Assembly: GCF_023074835.1 (NCBI RefSeq)
Contig: NZ_JALLGW010000001.1
Span: forward strand, 1,798,001-1,862,000
Origin: Halomarina salina
GTDB lineage: Archaea > Halobacteriota > Halobacteria > Halobacteriales > Haloarculaceae
Length of the DNA stretch: 64,000 bases
Direction: 5' to 3'
A program made the translations under genes and the position numbers. The notes beneath the pieces were generated by a model that was given only the letters and a program-made list of their open reading frames with translations, did no database searches and had not been told where the DNA came from. This document shows, one piece after another, positions 14,217 through 22,833 of this stretch. Numbering within the stretch: position 1 is the first letter of the stretch; each line of letters starts with the position of its first letter.

Positions 14217-15878
14217 TCAGAGCAACGCGCCGGGGTTCATGATTCCCTCGGGGTCGAGCGTTCGCTTCATCGAACGCAGGGCGTCGAGGTAGCCGTCGGG
14301 GATCTCGCGGTGGTAGTGGTCGCGGTGGACCCGCCCGACGGCGTGGTGGTGGGTCGTGGTCGCGTCGAACTCGTCGAGCGTGTCCGAGGCGGCCTGCTTG
14401 ATGGCGCGCCACTGCTCCACCTCGTCGCCGGGGTCGGCCGGAGCGAGCAGCGTGTAGTACGGTGCCGGGCCGTCGGGGTAGACGTGCGTGAACCGACAGG
14501 AGAGGAAGCCCGCGCCGCACTCCTCGCGCATCGCCGTCCCCACGCGCTCCCGAACCGCCTCGTGGAGGTCGGGGAAGCGGTCCCACGTCACGGCCGTCTC
14601 GAACGTATCGACGAGGACGCCGATGCTGACCAGCGTGTTGAACCGGTAGGGGGCCTCGAAGAACGAGTTGCGCCACTCGCCCTCGGTGCCAGTGCGGTCG
14701 TCGTCGCCCGCCGATTCGCCGCTCGTCTGGGCCTCCTCTCTCCCGCCTCCTTCCGGTCCGTTCGCCTCCGCTCCGCCCGCGTCCGGCCCCTCGTGGGTCG
14801 GGTCGTCCCACTCGCCGCCGTGGTCGGCACAGACGGCCAGGGCACGCTCCATCGTCTCGACGGTCGGACCGTCGAGCGACTCGAACCCCAGCAGGAGGAG
14901 CGACGACCCGTCTGCGGCGAGTTCGTTCAGCATCGCCTCGCGCGGGCCGAGCAGGCGGCAGTTCGCGGGCGAGAACCGCGCCTGCACGAGTTCGCGGGTC
15001 GCTTCGACGCCGTCCCAGAAGTCGTCGAAGCGAACGGTCGCCCGCGAGCGGTGGCGGGGCCGTGGCTGGACGCGGACCCAGCCCTCGGTTATCACGCCGA
15101 ACGCACCCTCGCTGCCGAGCAGGAATCTGTTGGGGTCCGGTCCCGCACCCGAGGCGGGTAGCCGTCTGGTTTCGAGCACCCCGGCGGGCGTGACGGCGCG
15201 GACCGACTCCACGAAGTCGTCGATGTGCGTGTAGCGCGTCGCGAAGTGTCCGCCCGCGCGGGTGGCGACCCACCCGCCGAACGTCGAGAACTCGTAGGAC
15301 TGGGGGTAGTGGCGCAGTTGCAGCCCCTCCTCGGCGAGTTGAGCGTTCAGCCCCGGCCCAGTCGCCCCAGCCTGGACGCGGGCGGCCCGCGAGGTGTGGT
15401 CGACCTCGAGTACTTCGTCCAGTTCGCGGGTGTCGAGCGAGACGACGCCGCTGTACCCTGCACCCCGACACTCGACGCCACCGACGACGCTCGTCCCGCC
15501 GCCGTAGGGGACGATGGCGACTCGCTCGTCGCTCGCCCACAGCAGCAGGTCGGGGATGTCGGACTCGCGCTCCGGTCGGGCGACGGCGTCCGGTGCGGGA
15601 CCGTACTCGCCGTAGAACCCGCGCACGAGGTCCGGGTAGCCCTTGCCGTAGGTGTGGCGGGCGCGCACCTCCGGGTCGGTGGTGCAGAAGTGGAACGGCG
15701 GTTCGACCCTCGACTCCGGGACGGTCGGAGCCCCGTCGTCGGGCAACTCCAGCAGCGGTCGCTCGGGGAACCCGAGCATCGTCTCGACGCGGGACTTCAG
15801 TTCGCGGCGGTCCGCCTCGCTCGGCTCCCGGTCGGCGTAGCCCCATCCCCAGCGACTCAGGTCGTCACCCGTTGACAT
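14217..15878 (-). CDS. FAD-binding oxidase, alkyl-DHAP-synthase / glycolate-oxidase family
   Basis: A 553-residue flavoprotein. The FAD-binding PCMH domain (about residues 90-275) includes VPYGGGTSVVGG and GAT-GPGLNAQLAEEGL. The C-terminal FAD-oxidase domain ends with the family signature TTTHHHAVGRVH and RSMKRTLDPEGIMNPG. The HHHAVGR motif places it with alkylglycerone-phosphate-synthase-like proteins rather than GlcD. Halobacteria make ether lipids by another route, so the physiological substrate (2-hydroxy acid or other) is unclear. An acidic low-complexity insertion rich in Gly, Glu and Ser occurs around residues 370-400. Followed downstream by the Tat hydrolase gene, about 100 nt away. 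Confidence 0.85.
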   Translation of the reverse strand: MSTGDDLSRWGWGYADREPSEADRRELKSRVETMLGFPERPLLELPDDGAPTVPESRVEPPFHFCTTDPEVRARHTYGKGYPDLVRGFYGEYGPAPDAVARPERESDIPDLLLWASDERVAIVPYGGGTSVVGGVECRGAGYSGVVSLDTRELDEVLEVDHTSRAARVQAGATGPGLNAQLAEEGLQLRHYPQSYEFSTFGGWVATRAGGHFATRYTHIDDFVESVRAVTPAGVLETRRLPASGAGPDPNRFLLGSEGAFGVITEGWVRVQPRPRHRSRATVRFDDFWDGVEATRELVQARFSPANCRLLGPREAMLNELAADGSSLLLLGFESLDGPTVETMERALAVCADHGGEWDDPTHEGPDAGGAEANGPEGGGREEAQTSGESAGDDDRTGTEGEWRNSFFEAPYRFNTLVSIGVLVDTFETAVTWDRFPDLHEAVRERVGTAMREECGAGFLSCRFTHVYPDGPAPYYTLLAPADPGDEVEQWRAIKQAASDTLDEFDATTTHHHAVGRVHRDHYHREIPDGYLDALRSMKRTLDPEGIMNPGALL

Positions 15879-15932
15879 GGCCTCAGGTGCAGTGCCGCCG
15901 ACAAAACGCTGTGGGGCGGGCTCGCCCCGGCG

Positions 15933-16361
15933 TCAGTGCGCTCGACGGGCCGCCTCGTGGGCCGCCGTGACGGTCTCGGCGAGCTGTTCGACCGGCTCCG
16001 GCCCAAACAGGTGCGTGTCGCAGCCACAGTCCGAGGCCCCGAGGTGTTCCACGGCTGTCACCTCGTCCGCGAGTCGAGTGGCGACGGCGCACTCCGCGTC
16101 GATTCCGTCGCTCGTCACCACCGACTCGACGGTGCTCGCCGGGTGACCGAGCAGGTAGTCGACGTGCCAGTGGCGAGCGTCCCGTTCGCCGCGGGCGAGT
16201 TCGCGGTGTCGGTCGACCCGCGCGAACCCGCCCGGACCGAACGCCGTCCCGACGTACGCGTACGCGCCAGCGGGTAGGCGACGCTCCCCGGCCGCACCGA
16301 ACGCGATGCACGCATCGTCCGCGAGTCCCACTACGAGTGTGTACGTCCCATCGCCGTCCAT
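15933..16361 (-). CDS. GIY-YIG / DUF123 domain protein
   Basis: A 142-residue protein matching the archaeal DUF123 (GIY-YIG-related nuclease) family: GAYAYVGTAFGPGG carries the tyrosine/arginine core, RVDRHRE and HWHVDYLLG follow, and near the end is SDCGCDTHLFG. Members occur across archaea as stand-alone domains or fused to endonuclease III; the activity of stand-alone forms is not settled. No signal peptide. Independent of its neighbours. Confidence 0.8.
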   Translation of the reverse strand: MDGDGTYTLVVGLADDACIAFGAAGERRLPAGAYAYVGTAFGPGGFARVDRHRELARGERDARHWHVDYLLGHPASTVESVVTSDGIDAECAVATRLADEVTAVEHLGASDCGCDTHLFGPEPVEQLAETVTAAHEAARRAH

Positions 16362-16483
16362 GGTCGGGTGGCGCGACGGAGCGTGTTGAACGGTTCGTTC
16401 CCGTGAACGTGGGAGTCACGCACGAGAGACAACACAAAACCTTTGTTCGCGCGTCGTGCTACCACCTCACTAGGTGACGAACC

Positions 16484-16603
16484 ATGCCAGTACCCGTCTA
16501 TCCCTCGGACGAACCGGACGACGAGGAGGCCCCCGACGGCGAGAAGCCGACGCTGCCGTTGCGGTGTCCGAACGGACGGTTCGTCGTCGTTCCCGGACAC
16601 TGA
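16484..16603 (+). CDS. 39-residue small protein
   Basis: A short frame with strongly haloarchaeal composition: MPVPVYPSDEP start, acidic middle (DDEEAPDGEKP), then LPLRCPNGRFVVVPGH. Codon third positions are nearly all G or C, unlike random frames of this size. No metal-binding pair (one Cys) and no membrane segment. The family is unknown to me, but proteins of this type are conserved orphans in Halobacteria. Confidence 0.45.
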   Translation: MPVPVYPSDEPDDEEAPDGEKPTLPLRCPNGRFVVVPGH

Positions 16604-16698
16604 CGGCCGTCAGCGGAGCGGAGAGCGGTCGGTGACACTCTCTTTGAGCGACGGGTTCGGCCCCGCCGTTTAGGTGATTCCGTCTCCTACTGCCAGGT

Positions 16699-16851
16699 AT
16701 GCCACAGGTCGACCTCAGCGAAGAGACCGTCGAGCGCCTCGACGCGCTCCGTATCGAGGAGGAGAGCTACGACGATGTCGTGTCGGAACTCATCAGCATC
16801 TACGAGGCAGAGGGCCTGTCGATGGCCCGCGGCGGCGACGAGTCCGGGTAG
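16699..16851 (+). CDS. DUF7557-type small antitoxin-like protein
   Basis: A 50-residue protein beginning MPQVDLSEETVERLDALR, followed by EEESYDDVVSELISIYEAE and a short Gly-rich tail. This is the layout of a Halobacteria-specific small family I know as DUF7557, which resembles the ribbon-helix-helix of VapB-like antitoxins (strand, helix, helix). No toxin gene lies beside it, so an antitoxin role is not supported here; a DNA-binding regulator is possible. Confidence 0.6.
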   Translation: MPQVDLSEETVERLDALRIEEESYDDVVSELISIYEAEGLSMARGGDESG

Positions 16852-16905
16852 TCCACTCCGGGCCGTCGAGTCGACCCGTCGCCGGAGTCGTGGGTCGACC
16901 GAGAA

Positions 16906-17050
16906 TCAGTCCTCTTCTTCGAAGTCGAGTGCGACGGAGTTGATGCAGAACCGCTTGCCCGTCGGGTCGGGTCCACGGTCGGACGCTATGCGCCCGACCT
17001 GCTCGACGGCGTAGCCGTCGACCATCGTCGAAGACGTGGCCGAGGTGGCC
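16906..17050 (-). pseudogene. Remnant of a second msrB 3' end
   Basis: Immediately downstream of msrB lies a second copy of its tail. Bases 16908-16975 nearly repeat the last codons of msrB (17054-17121), including the terminal FEEED and stop. Bases 17022-17050 repeat the GHLGHVFDDG-encoding part. About 45 nt of unrelated sequence separates the two pieces, so the copy has no intact frame. It shows a partial tandem duplication with later insertion or recombination. Confidence 0.65.
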
Positions 17051-17051
17051 G

Positions 17052-17474
17052 TCAGTCTTCCTCCTCGAAGTCGAGTGCGACGGAGTTGATGCAGAACCGC
17101 TTGCCCGTTGGGTCTGGTCCATCGTCGAACACGTGACCGAGGTGGCCGCCGCAGTTCGCGCAGACGACCTCCGTGCGGACCATTCCGTGGCTGGTGTCCT
17201 TCCGGAGTTCGACGCTCCCCTCGGCGGCGTCGTAGAAACTCGGCCAGCCAGAGCCCTCCTCGTCGAACTTCGTCCCCGACTCGAACAGTTCCGTGTCACA
17301 GGCGGCACAGACGTAGGTGCCCTCGTCGTCCTTACCGATGAACTCGCCGGTGAACTTCGCCTCGGTGCCCTGCTCGCGGAGCACGCGGTACTCCTCGTCG
17401 GTGAGTACCTCGCGCCACTCCTCGTCGGTCTCGGGCAGGTCGTACGTCTCGGTGTCGTGGTCCGAGTCGCTCAT
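17052..17474 (-). CDS. msrB: Peptide-methionine (R)-S-oxide reductase MsrB
   Basis: A 140-residue enzyme that reduces methionine-R-sulfoxide in proteins, using thioredoxin-like donors. All family marks are present: zinc pairs CAAC and CANC, the GSGWPSFY motif, HGMVRTEVVC, GGHLGHVFDDG, and the catalytic cysteine in RFCINS. The ATG at 17474 is chosen; the frame extends ten residues upstream without typical composition. A degenerate copy of its 3' end follows it. It acts in the cytoplasm in repair of oxidised protein. Confidence 0.95.
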   Translation of the reverse strand: MSDSDHDTETYDLPETDEEWREVLTDEEYRVLREQGTEAKFTGEFIGKDDEGTYVCAACDTELFESGTKFDEEGSGWPSFYDAAEGSVELRKDTSHGMVRTEVVCANCGGHLGHVFDDGPDPTGKRFCINSVALDFEEED

Positions 17475-17553
17475 GGCACGACGTACGCACCCGAGGCGTA
17501 TCAATCCGTGGCGAGTGGGCCGCGCGACGGAGTGACGACTCTGCTCGTCAGCG

Positions 17554-18975
17554 CTACCCCTTGACGTTCGCGATTGGGCGCATCCGCGCCACCTTCGTCC
17601 CGATGCCGAGGGCGTCGCTCACCCGGACCACCTCGTCGACGTCCTTGTACGCACCCGGTGCCTCCTCGGCGACCGTCTCGCCGGAACGGGCCTTCACGTA
17701 GACGCCTTCCGAGCGCAACCGCTGTTGCAGGTCGCCCGCCTCGTAGTCCTTCTTCGCCTGCGTCCGGGACTTGAGTCGACCAGCGCCGTGGGCGGTCGAC
17801 CCGAACGTCAGGTCCATGGAGCGCTCGCCGCCAGCCAGGACGTACGAGTGGGTGCCCATGCTCCCCGGCAGGAGCACCGGCTGCCCCACGTCGCGGTACG
17901 CGCCGGGAATCTCGGGGTGCCCCGCCGGGAACGCTCGCGTGGCACCCTTCCGGTGGACGAGCACCTCCCGCTGCTCGCCGTCGACCTCGTGGGTCTCCTC
18001 CTTGGCGACGTTGTGGCAGACGTCGTAGACGAGTTCCACGTCGTCGGTGCCGAACAGGTCGAGGAACGCCTCGCGGACGGCCTGGGTCATCGCCTGGCGG
18101 TTCGCCCAGGCGAAGTTCGCGGCGGCGTTCATCGCGCCGAGGTAGTCCTCGGCGGCCTGGTCGCCGAGCGGCGCGTAGACGAGTTGGCGGTCGGGCAGCG
18201 AGTCGACGAGGTCCGGGTAGGTCTTCTCGAACCGTCGGATGTAGTCCTGACACACCTGGTGACCGAGGCCGCGCGACCCCGAGTGGATCATCACGACGAC
18301 GCCGTCCTCGCGCAGGCCGTACGCCTCGGCGGTCTCGTCGTCGTAGATGTCCGCGACGCGCTGGACCTCGAGGAAGTGGTTGCCCGACCCGAGCGACCCG
18401 ACCTGCTTGACGCCGCGGCGCTTGGCGTCGTCGGGGACGGCGTCGGGGTCGCCGTCGAGTCGCCCCTCCTCCTCGCAGTGCGCGAGGTCGGCGGGGCGAG
18501 CGTGGCCCGCCTGCGCCATCCACTCGATCCCGTCTTCGAGGATGCCGTCGAGGTCCTCGCGGTCCACGTCGACGTAGCCGCCCTTCCCCAGACCGCACGG
18601 GACGAGGTCGTAGAGGCGTTCGACGAGTTCCTGCTCGTGCCCTTCCACGTCCGCGTAGTCGAGGTCGGTCCGCAGGACGCGGACGCCGCAGTTGATGTCG
18701 AAGCCGATTCCGCCCGGCGAGACGACGCCGTCCTCCGCCGAGACGGCGGCGACGCCACCGATGGGGAAGCCGTACCCGAGGTGGCCGTCGGGGAGGACGA
18801 GGCTGTACTTCTGGATTCCGGGCAGGGCGGCGACGTTGCGGATCTGCCCGAGGGTCCGTCCCTCCTCCTGCATCTTCCGGAGGAGCGGTTCGCTCGCGAA
18901 CACCCGCGCCGGGGCCCGCATCTCACCCTCCTGCGGGATCTCGTAGACGTTCTCGGTGAGTTCGGTGAGGTCCAT
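17554..18975 (-). CDS. rtcB: RNA-splicing ligase RtcB
   Basis: A 473-residue RtcB, which joins 2',3'-cyclic phosphate or 3'-phosphate RNA ends to 5'-OH ends using GTP and manganese, as in tRNA splicing. Visible motifs: PDGHLGYGFPIGG, metal-binding GFDINCGVR (C96), SLGSGNHFLEVQ, HSGSRGLGHQ and the guanylated histidine in TAHGAGR. Length matches intein-free archaeal RtcB. The archease gene follows upstream by about 110 nt on the same strand; archease activates RtcB guanylation, so the two form a functional unit. Confidence 0.96.
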   Translation of the reverse strand: MDLTELTENVYEIPQEGEMRAPARVFASEPLLRKMQEEGRTLGQIRNVAALPGIQKYSLVLPDGHLGYGFPIGGVAAVSAEDGVVSPGGIGFDINCGVRVLRTDLDYADVEGHEQELVERLYDLVPCGLGKGGYVDVDREDLDGILEDGIEWMAQAGHARPADLAHCEEEGRLDGDPDAVPDDAKRRGVKQVGSLGSGNHFLEVQRVADIYDDETAEAYGLREDGVVVMIHSGSRGLGHQVCQDYIRRFEKTYPDLVDSLPDRQLVYAPLGDQAAEDYLGAMNAAANFAWANRQAMTQAVREAFLDLFGTDDVELVYDVCHNVAKEETHEVDGEQREVLVHRKGATRAFPAGHPEIPGAYRDVGQPVLLPGSMGTHSYVLAGGERSMDLTFGSTAHGAGRLKSRTQAKKDYEAGDLQQRLRSEGVYVKARSGETVAEEAPGAYKDVDEVVRVSDALGIGTKVARMRPIANVKG

Positions 18976-19088
18976 ACCCGACGTTGGACGCTCGGGAAGA
19001 AAAGGGACGTGCGTGAGTCGGCGCGGAGGGCGGGAATCAGCGCGGAGCGGACGTGAGTTCGGGACGTGAGTGGGAGGACGGCAGACCG

Positions 19089-19496
19089 CTAGATATCGAG
19101 AGTCGTCTCCAGCACCCACCCGTCGTCGGTCTCCTCGACGCGCATCTCGCTGTACGTCGGGCTCTTGACGTCGAACAGCGTCCCCTCGATGGGTCCGCCG
19201 AGGATGCTCGCGTCGAGGTCGTAGCCGCCCTCCCTCGCGGTTATCTCGAGGGAGTCGGCTCGCGTCACCGCCACCGCCTCGACCTCCTGCAGGAGGATCA
19301 ACTGGGCGACGAAGTCGAACAGGAGCGCCTCGCGGTCCTCGCTCTCGACGTGGACCGCGTGACGGACGTCGGTGCCGCCGTGGCTCTCGGAGACGTCCGC
19401 GAACGCGCGGACCGCCTCGGCGAACGCCGCCTCCAGCGTCGGCCCCGTCGCCCGGAACCGTACGTCCGCGGGGTGCGAGAGGAGTTCGTAGCTCAT
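19089..19496 (-). CDS. Archease
   Basis: A 135-residue archease, the protein that speeds RtcB guanylation and turnover. Marks: an N-terminal SHPADVRF segment, the LLFDFVAQLILLQEV helix, and the C-terminal strand pattern ending TYSEMRVEETDDGW. In other archaea the acidic metal-binding residues include Asp of the HPADV/HTADV segment (D11 here) and a terminal Asp (D134 here, in TTLDI). It is transcribed in the same direction as rtcB, immediately before it. Confidence 0.93.
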   Translation of the reverse strand: MSYELLSHPADVRFRATGPTLEAAFAEAVRAFADVSESHGGTDVRHAVHVESEDREALLFDFVAQLILLQEVEAVAVTRADSLEITAREGGYDLDASILGGPIEGTLFDVKSPTYSEMRVEETDDGWVLETTLDI

Positions 19497-19519
19497 ACCG
19501 ACGGGACGTGACCGCCGGG

Positions 19520-20026
19520 CTAAGGCGTGTCGTCGTCGGACGGACCCTCATCGCTCCCCGGGTCCTCGCTCCGAACGGTCTCGTTGTGTTCGCCCGTCCG
19601 GCGTCCCGTCACCCGGTTCGGAACGAGTTCGAACAGGACCACTTCGACGTCGCCGATGGGCTCGTCGAACACGCGGAGGTCGGTGAACGCGTCGTTGATG
19701 GCCGCCGCGTCGAACGACTGCCGCTCTTCGGGCGGCAGCCGCCGGAGCTCGCCCTCGACGACGACGCTCCACGAGTCGCCGTCGCTCGCGTCGTACAGGA
19801 GGAGACTGGCCTCGTCGGTCGTCCCCGCGTACGTCATCTTCTTCGAGTGGCCGTCGTCGCTCAGTCGGAGGAGCAGCGACCCGTCGCGGTAGGCGTACGA
19901 GACCGGGAGCGCGTAGGCGTCGTTATCGTGGGCGAGGGCGAGGACGGCCGTCGTCCCCGCTCGGAGGCGCTCGGTCACCTCCTCGTCGGTCATCCCGACC
20001 GTGTAGGTGTACTCGACGTGCTCCAT
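19520..20026 (-). CDS. Pyridoxamine 5'-phosphate oxidase-family flavoprotein
   Basis: A 168-residue split-barrel protein. Residues 1-140 show the family pattern: TDEEVTERLRAGTTAVLALA, YALPVSYAYRDGSLLLR, a phosphate-contact SKKMTYAG and a WSVVVEGELRRL strand. It ends in an acidic disordered tail. Halobacteria have many such proteins, probably binding FMN or F420 and acting on unknown substrates; true PdxH activity is unlikely. The ATG at 20026 is chosen because the family fold starts there. A hairpin-bearing gene-free stretch lies upstream. Confidence 0.8.
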   Translation of the reverse strand: MEHVEYTYTVGMTDEEVTERLRAGTTAVLALAHDNDAYALPVSYAYRDGSLLLRLSDDGHSKKMTYAGTTDEASLLLYDASDGDSWSVVVEGELRRLPPEERQSFDAAAINDAFTDLRVFDEPIGDVEVVLFELVPNRVTGRRTGEHNETVRSEDPGSDEGPSDDDTP

Positions 20027-20340
20027 ACGCACCGTTGGACCCCCAGCGGTATAGAACGTGACAGCTCCGGCGAACCACCTGTCGCCGCCGACCGTCGGGC
20101 GATGGCCGTGCGAAAAAATCGGTGCTCTGGATACCACGCACGGCCCACCGTCGTTCTGGGGGAAGGGGCTACGTGGGCCGCTCTGCGTGGTGAGACATGC
20201 GGTAGGTCGATGCATCGACGACGGCCCGGAGCACCACGGACCACCCGCCGTCTCTCACCTGTATCGACCGGGGCGGCGTGCCCCGTCGAGCCGTAGTACG
20301 CCGACTGACATAAGCTAGTTGACATTTCTAGTGGGGCGAG
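20027..20340. other. Gene-free stretch with a long imperfect hairpin
   Basis: About 310 nt between the PPOX-family gene and the phosphosulfolactate-synthase homologue. I see no convincing coding frame. It holds a paired structure: ACCACGCA (20132-20139) with TGCGTGGT (20183-20190), and inside it GGCCCA (20141-20146) with TGGGCC (20173-20178), leaving a 26-nt loop. This could be an RNA structure or a DNA-level inverted repeat. Confidence 0.45.
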
Positions 20341-21165
20341 TCAGTCCCGGGAGTAGGAGACGACGCGTCCCCACGAGGACTTCTTCCCCCAGAGTCCGGA
20401 GCGCATGCACTCGCACTCGACGATCTGGGAGTTGTCCACGAACAGGTTGACGTTCGGTCCGAACTGCTTGATGTACCACTCGAACACCGCGGGGTCGGCG
20501 GCCTCGAAGACGCAGTTCTCCGCGCCGACCTCGTCGGCGATGGCGAACGCCACGTCGGTCCGCCACTCCCGGACGCGCTCGGTGATACCCTCGGACTCGA
20601 CCATCACCTTGTACGCGCCCGCTTCGAGGTGACGTTCGGCTTCGGCGATGGCGGTGGCGGGGTCGACGGCGCTCTCCGATTCGAGTTCCTCGACGCTCGA
20701 CGCGCCGCCCGCGCCGAACTGGACGTTCACCTCGGGTTTCGCCTTCAGGCCGTGGTCCTGCACGAGTTCGGTCAGCGCGACCATGTCCTCGGTGTCGATG
20801 GCGAGGAAGCCCGACGACACCTCGACGATGTCGAAGCCGAGTTCGCCCGCCGCCTCGACGTACGCCTCCACGTTGTCGCGGTCCGCGGCGAGGACGTGCT
20901 CGACGAACCCGCCGGTCGACACCTGGACGTCGAACTCGTGGCAGGTGTCGACGAGTTCCCGGACGGCCGTCTCGGGCATCAGCGCGAACGACCCTCCCGA
21001 AAATTTGTAGATGTCGACCCAGTGGCCCATCGTCTCCAGGATGTCGCGCAACTCGCGCGGCCCCATCGGGTCGTAGTACGGTCCGCGTATCTCCGTGATA
21101 CCGCGGTCGCGGGGCTTCTCGGGGCGGTCGTTCAGTCGCAGGAAGTCGAACGCTCGGTCCTCCAT
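20341..21165 (-). CDS. Phosphosulfolactate synthase (ComA) family protein
   Basis: A 274-residue TIM-barrel protein of the (2R)-phospho-3-sulfolactate synthase family: PEKPRDRGITEIRGPYYDP, WVDIYKFSGGSFALMP, VSTGGFVEHVL, DIVEVSSGFLAI and the acidic KVMVESEGI. ComA adds sulfite to phosphoenolpyruvate in coenzyme M synthesis. Halobacteria do not make coenzyme M, so the product here is more likely sulfolactate-type osmolyte or sulfonate metabolism, or a changed substrate (inference). A tryptophan/lysine-rich C-terminus is present. Followed upstream on the same strand by an MmgE/PrpD gene after a 70-nt gap. Confidence 0.88.
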   Translation of the reverse strand: MEDRAFDFLRLNDRPEKPRDRGITEIRGPYYDPMGPRELRDILETMGHWVDIYKFSGGSFALMPETAVRELVDTCHEFDVQVSTGGFVEHVLAADRDNVEAYVEAAGELGFDIVEVSSGFLAIDTEDMVALTELVQDHGLKAKPEVNVQFGAGGASSVEELESESAVDPATAIAEAERHLEAGAYKVMVESEGITERVREWRTDVAFAIADEVGAENCVFEAADPAVFEWYIKQFGPNVNLFVDNSQIVECECMRSGLWGKKSSWGRVVSYSRD

Positions 21166-21237
21166 GGCAGGTGCGCTACACCGAACGCGAACTTAGCAGT
21201 TTTTCGACAGTACGGGGACTGTCCCGTCGAGAGAGGC

Positions 21238-22593
21238 TCAGTCCAGCAGCGCGACGAGGTCCGAGACGGCGTGCTCGTCGAGGTGGCGAATCGTGTCGAC
21301 GAGTTCCTCGCGGCGACCCTCGTCGTACCGTTCGCGGGTCAACGTCTCGAACTTCGCCGTGAGTTGCTCCCACGTCATCGGCTGGCTGGGGTGGCCACGG
21401 AAGGCGCTCTTCTCGACTCGGTACACCGTCCCGTCGGCCGTCTCGACGGTGACGACCGCGGGCATCTCGCCGTCCTCGAACCGGTCGGTGAGGGCGCGGT
21501 CGGCCTCGACGTCGACGGTCCGCAACAGCGACTGGACGTCGCCCCGGCGGATGCGCTCGGGGTCGTACGACCCGACCGTCAGTTCCCGGTCGACGAGCGC
21601 CGCCGCGAGCATGTACGGCAGCGAGTGGTCGGCCTGCGCCTTCGTCTGGACCTCGTAGCGCGACCCCTCGCCGCCGCCGATGATGAGTTTCGCACCCGCG
21701 AACGTGTCGAGGTGGATGCGCTCGACGCGTTCGTGGTCCAGGTCGTGCTTCTCGGCGAGTTCGACGATGCCCTCGACGGCCGACTGGGCGTACGTCTCGG
21801 CGACGTAGCGCTTCGTCATGGTGTCGAACACGTGCGAGCAGTCCGGGTCGAGGTCCACCTCGAACTCGCCCGAGACGACCTGCTTCCACCCCTTCTGTCC
21901 CTCGAACAGGTCACGAGGTCCCTCCATCCCCTCGCGGGCGAGTATGACTGAGTAGACGCCGTTGCGCGCGGCGTTGGCGCTGGCGACCCCCTTCCACTCG
22001 TTGATGCCGCCCGTCCGGGTGACGCGCAGGGCGTTGTGCGCCGTCCCCGCGATGCCGACGGCGTTGCGCAGCTGCTCGTGGTCCAGTCCGGCGACGTGGG
22101 CCGCGCCGCAGGTCGCGGAGACGACGGTGTGGGTGACGTGGTCCCAGCCACGGTCCCGGACCGGCGCGTTCCACGCGAGTTCGCCCTGCACCTCGTAGGC
22201 GACGCCGAGCGCGGCGAGTAGCTCCGCGCCGGTCGCGTCCTCCGCCTCGCCCATGGCGACGACGCTCCCGAGGTTGTCGCTCGGGTGTGGCGTCTCGCCG
22301 GGGGCGAGGAAGGAGTCCATGAAGTCGAGGTAGCGCGTCAGCGTCGTGTCGTACATCGCCGCGTCGGGCGGCGAGGCGCGGTCGTCGGTCCCCCACAGGC
22401 GACAGGGGCCGCCGTCGGTCCCCATCGCGTCCACTGTCGCGCGCACCTGCCCGACGGGCGTCGCGTCCATCGCGGCGACGGCGATACCGACCGAGTCGAG
22501 GACGCGCTTCTTCAGCGCGTCGCGCACGTCGTCCGGGAGGCGGTCGTACTCGACGCGCTCCACGAACGACGCGACCTCTTCGGTGGTTGTCAT
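21238..22593 (-). CDS. MmgE/PrpD family protein
   Basis: A 451-residue member of the MmgE/PrpD family (2-methylcitrate dehydratase, cis-aconitate decarboxylase and relatives). It shows the helical-domain patterns LKKRVLDSVGIAVAAMD, the family core TRYLDFMDSFLAPGETPHPSDN and GVAYEVQGELAW, and the lid region HVFDTMTKRYVAE and KAQADHSLPYML. The dehydratase reaction is likely, on methylcitrate or a related tricarboxylate, but no methylcitrate synthase lies nearby, so the pathway is open. The ATG at 22593 is preferred over 22620. Confidence 0.88.
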   Translation of the reverse strand: MTTTEEVASFVERVEYDRLPDDVRDALKKRVLDSVGIAVAAMDATPVGQVRATVDAMGTDGGPCRLWGTDDRASPPDAAMYDTTLTRYLDFMDSFLAPGETPHPSDNLGSVVAMGEAEDATGAELLAALGVAYEVQGELAWNAPVRDRGWDHVTHTVVSATCGAAHVAGLDHEQLRNAVGIAGTAHNALRVTRTGGINEWKGVASANAARNGVYSVILAREGMEGPRDLFEGQKGWKQVVSGEFEVDLDPDCSHVFDTMTKRYVAETYAQSAVEGIVELAEKHDLDHERVERIHLDTFAGAKLIIGGGEGSRYEVQTKAQADHSLPYMLAAALVDRELTVGSYDPERIRRGDVQSLLRTVDVEADRALTDRFEDGEMPAVVTVETADGTVYRVEKSAFRGHPSQPMTWEQLTAKFETLTRERYDEGRREELVDTIRHLDEHAVSDLVALLD

Positions 22594-22695
22594 GCTCGCC
22601 ACCTCCGCAGGCTCCAGCAAAAGGGTTCGTCAGGCCGATTCGGACAGTCTCACGGCAGTACCGTTCCGGATTCGGGCGTGTTCCGCGACACTCGC

Positions 22696-22833
22696 TCAGG
22701 GCCTGGACGGGTCGCGGTACCGGCCGAGCAGGAAGTTGCAGTCGGGGCAGTGGACGACGACGAGGCCCTCGCGCTCGTGGCGACATAGCGCCGCCGTCTC
22801 GTGGTCGGCCCCGCAGTTCGGGCACGTCGGCAT
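22696..22833 (-). CDS. 45-residue zinc-ribbon protein
   Basis: A compact zinc ribbon: MPTCPNCGADHE, then about 25 residues later HCPDCNFLLGRY, with two CxxC pairs, plus a CRHE in between. Codon use is haloarchaeal (GC third positions). Proteins of this form are widespread in Halobacteria with no known role; transcription- or translation-associated binding is the usual guess. It is separate from its neighbours by more than 90 nt on either side. Confidence 0.6.
   Translation of the reverse strand: MPTCPNCGADHETAALCRHEREGLVVVHCPDCNFLLGRYRDPSRP

Noticed and set aside
14203-15846. A 547-codon frame nested in the FAD oxidase gene
   Set aside because: Same strand, different frame, mostly Arg and Pro, no motif; the true frame has clear FAD signatures.
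16699-16851. Toxin-antitoxin module
   Set aside because: The DUF7557-like protein looks antitoxin-like, but no toxin-type gene is adjacent on either side.
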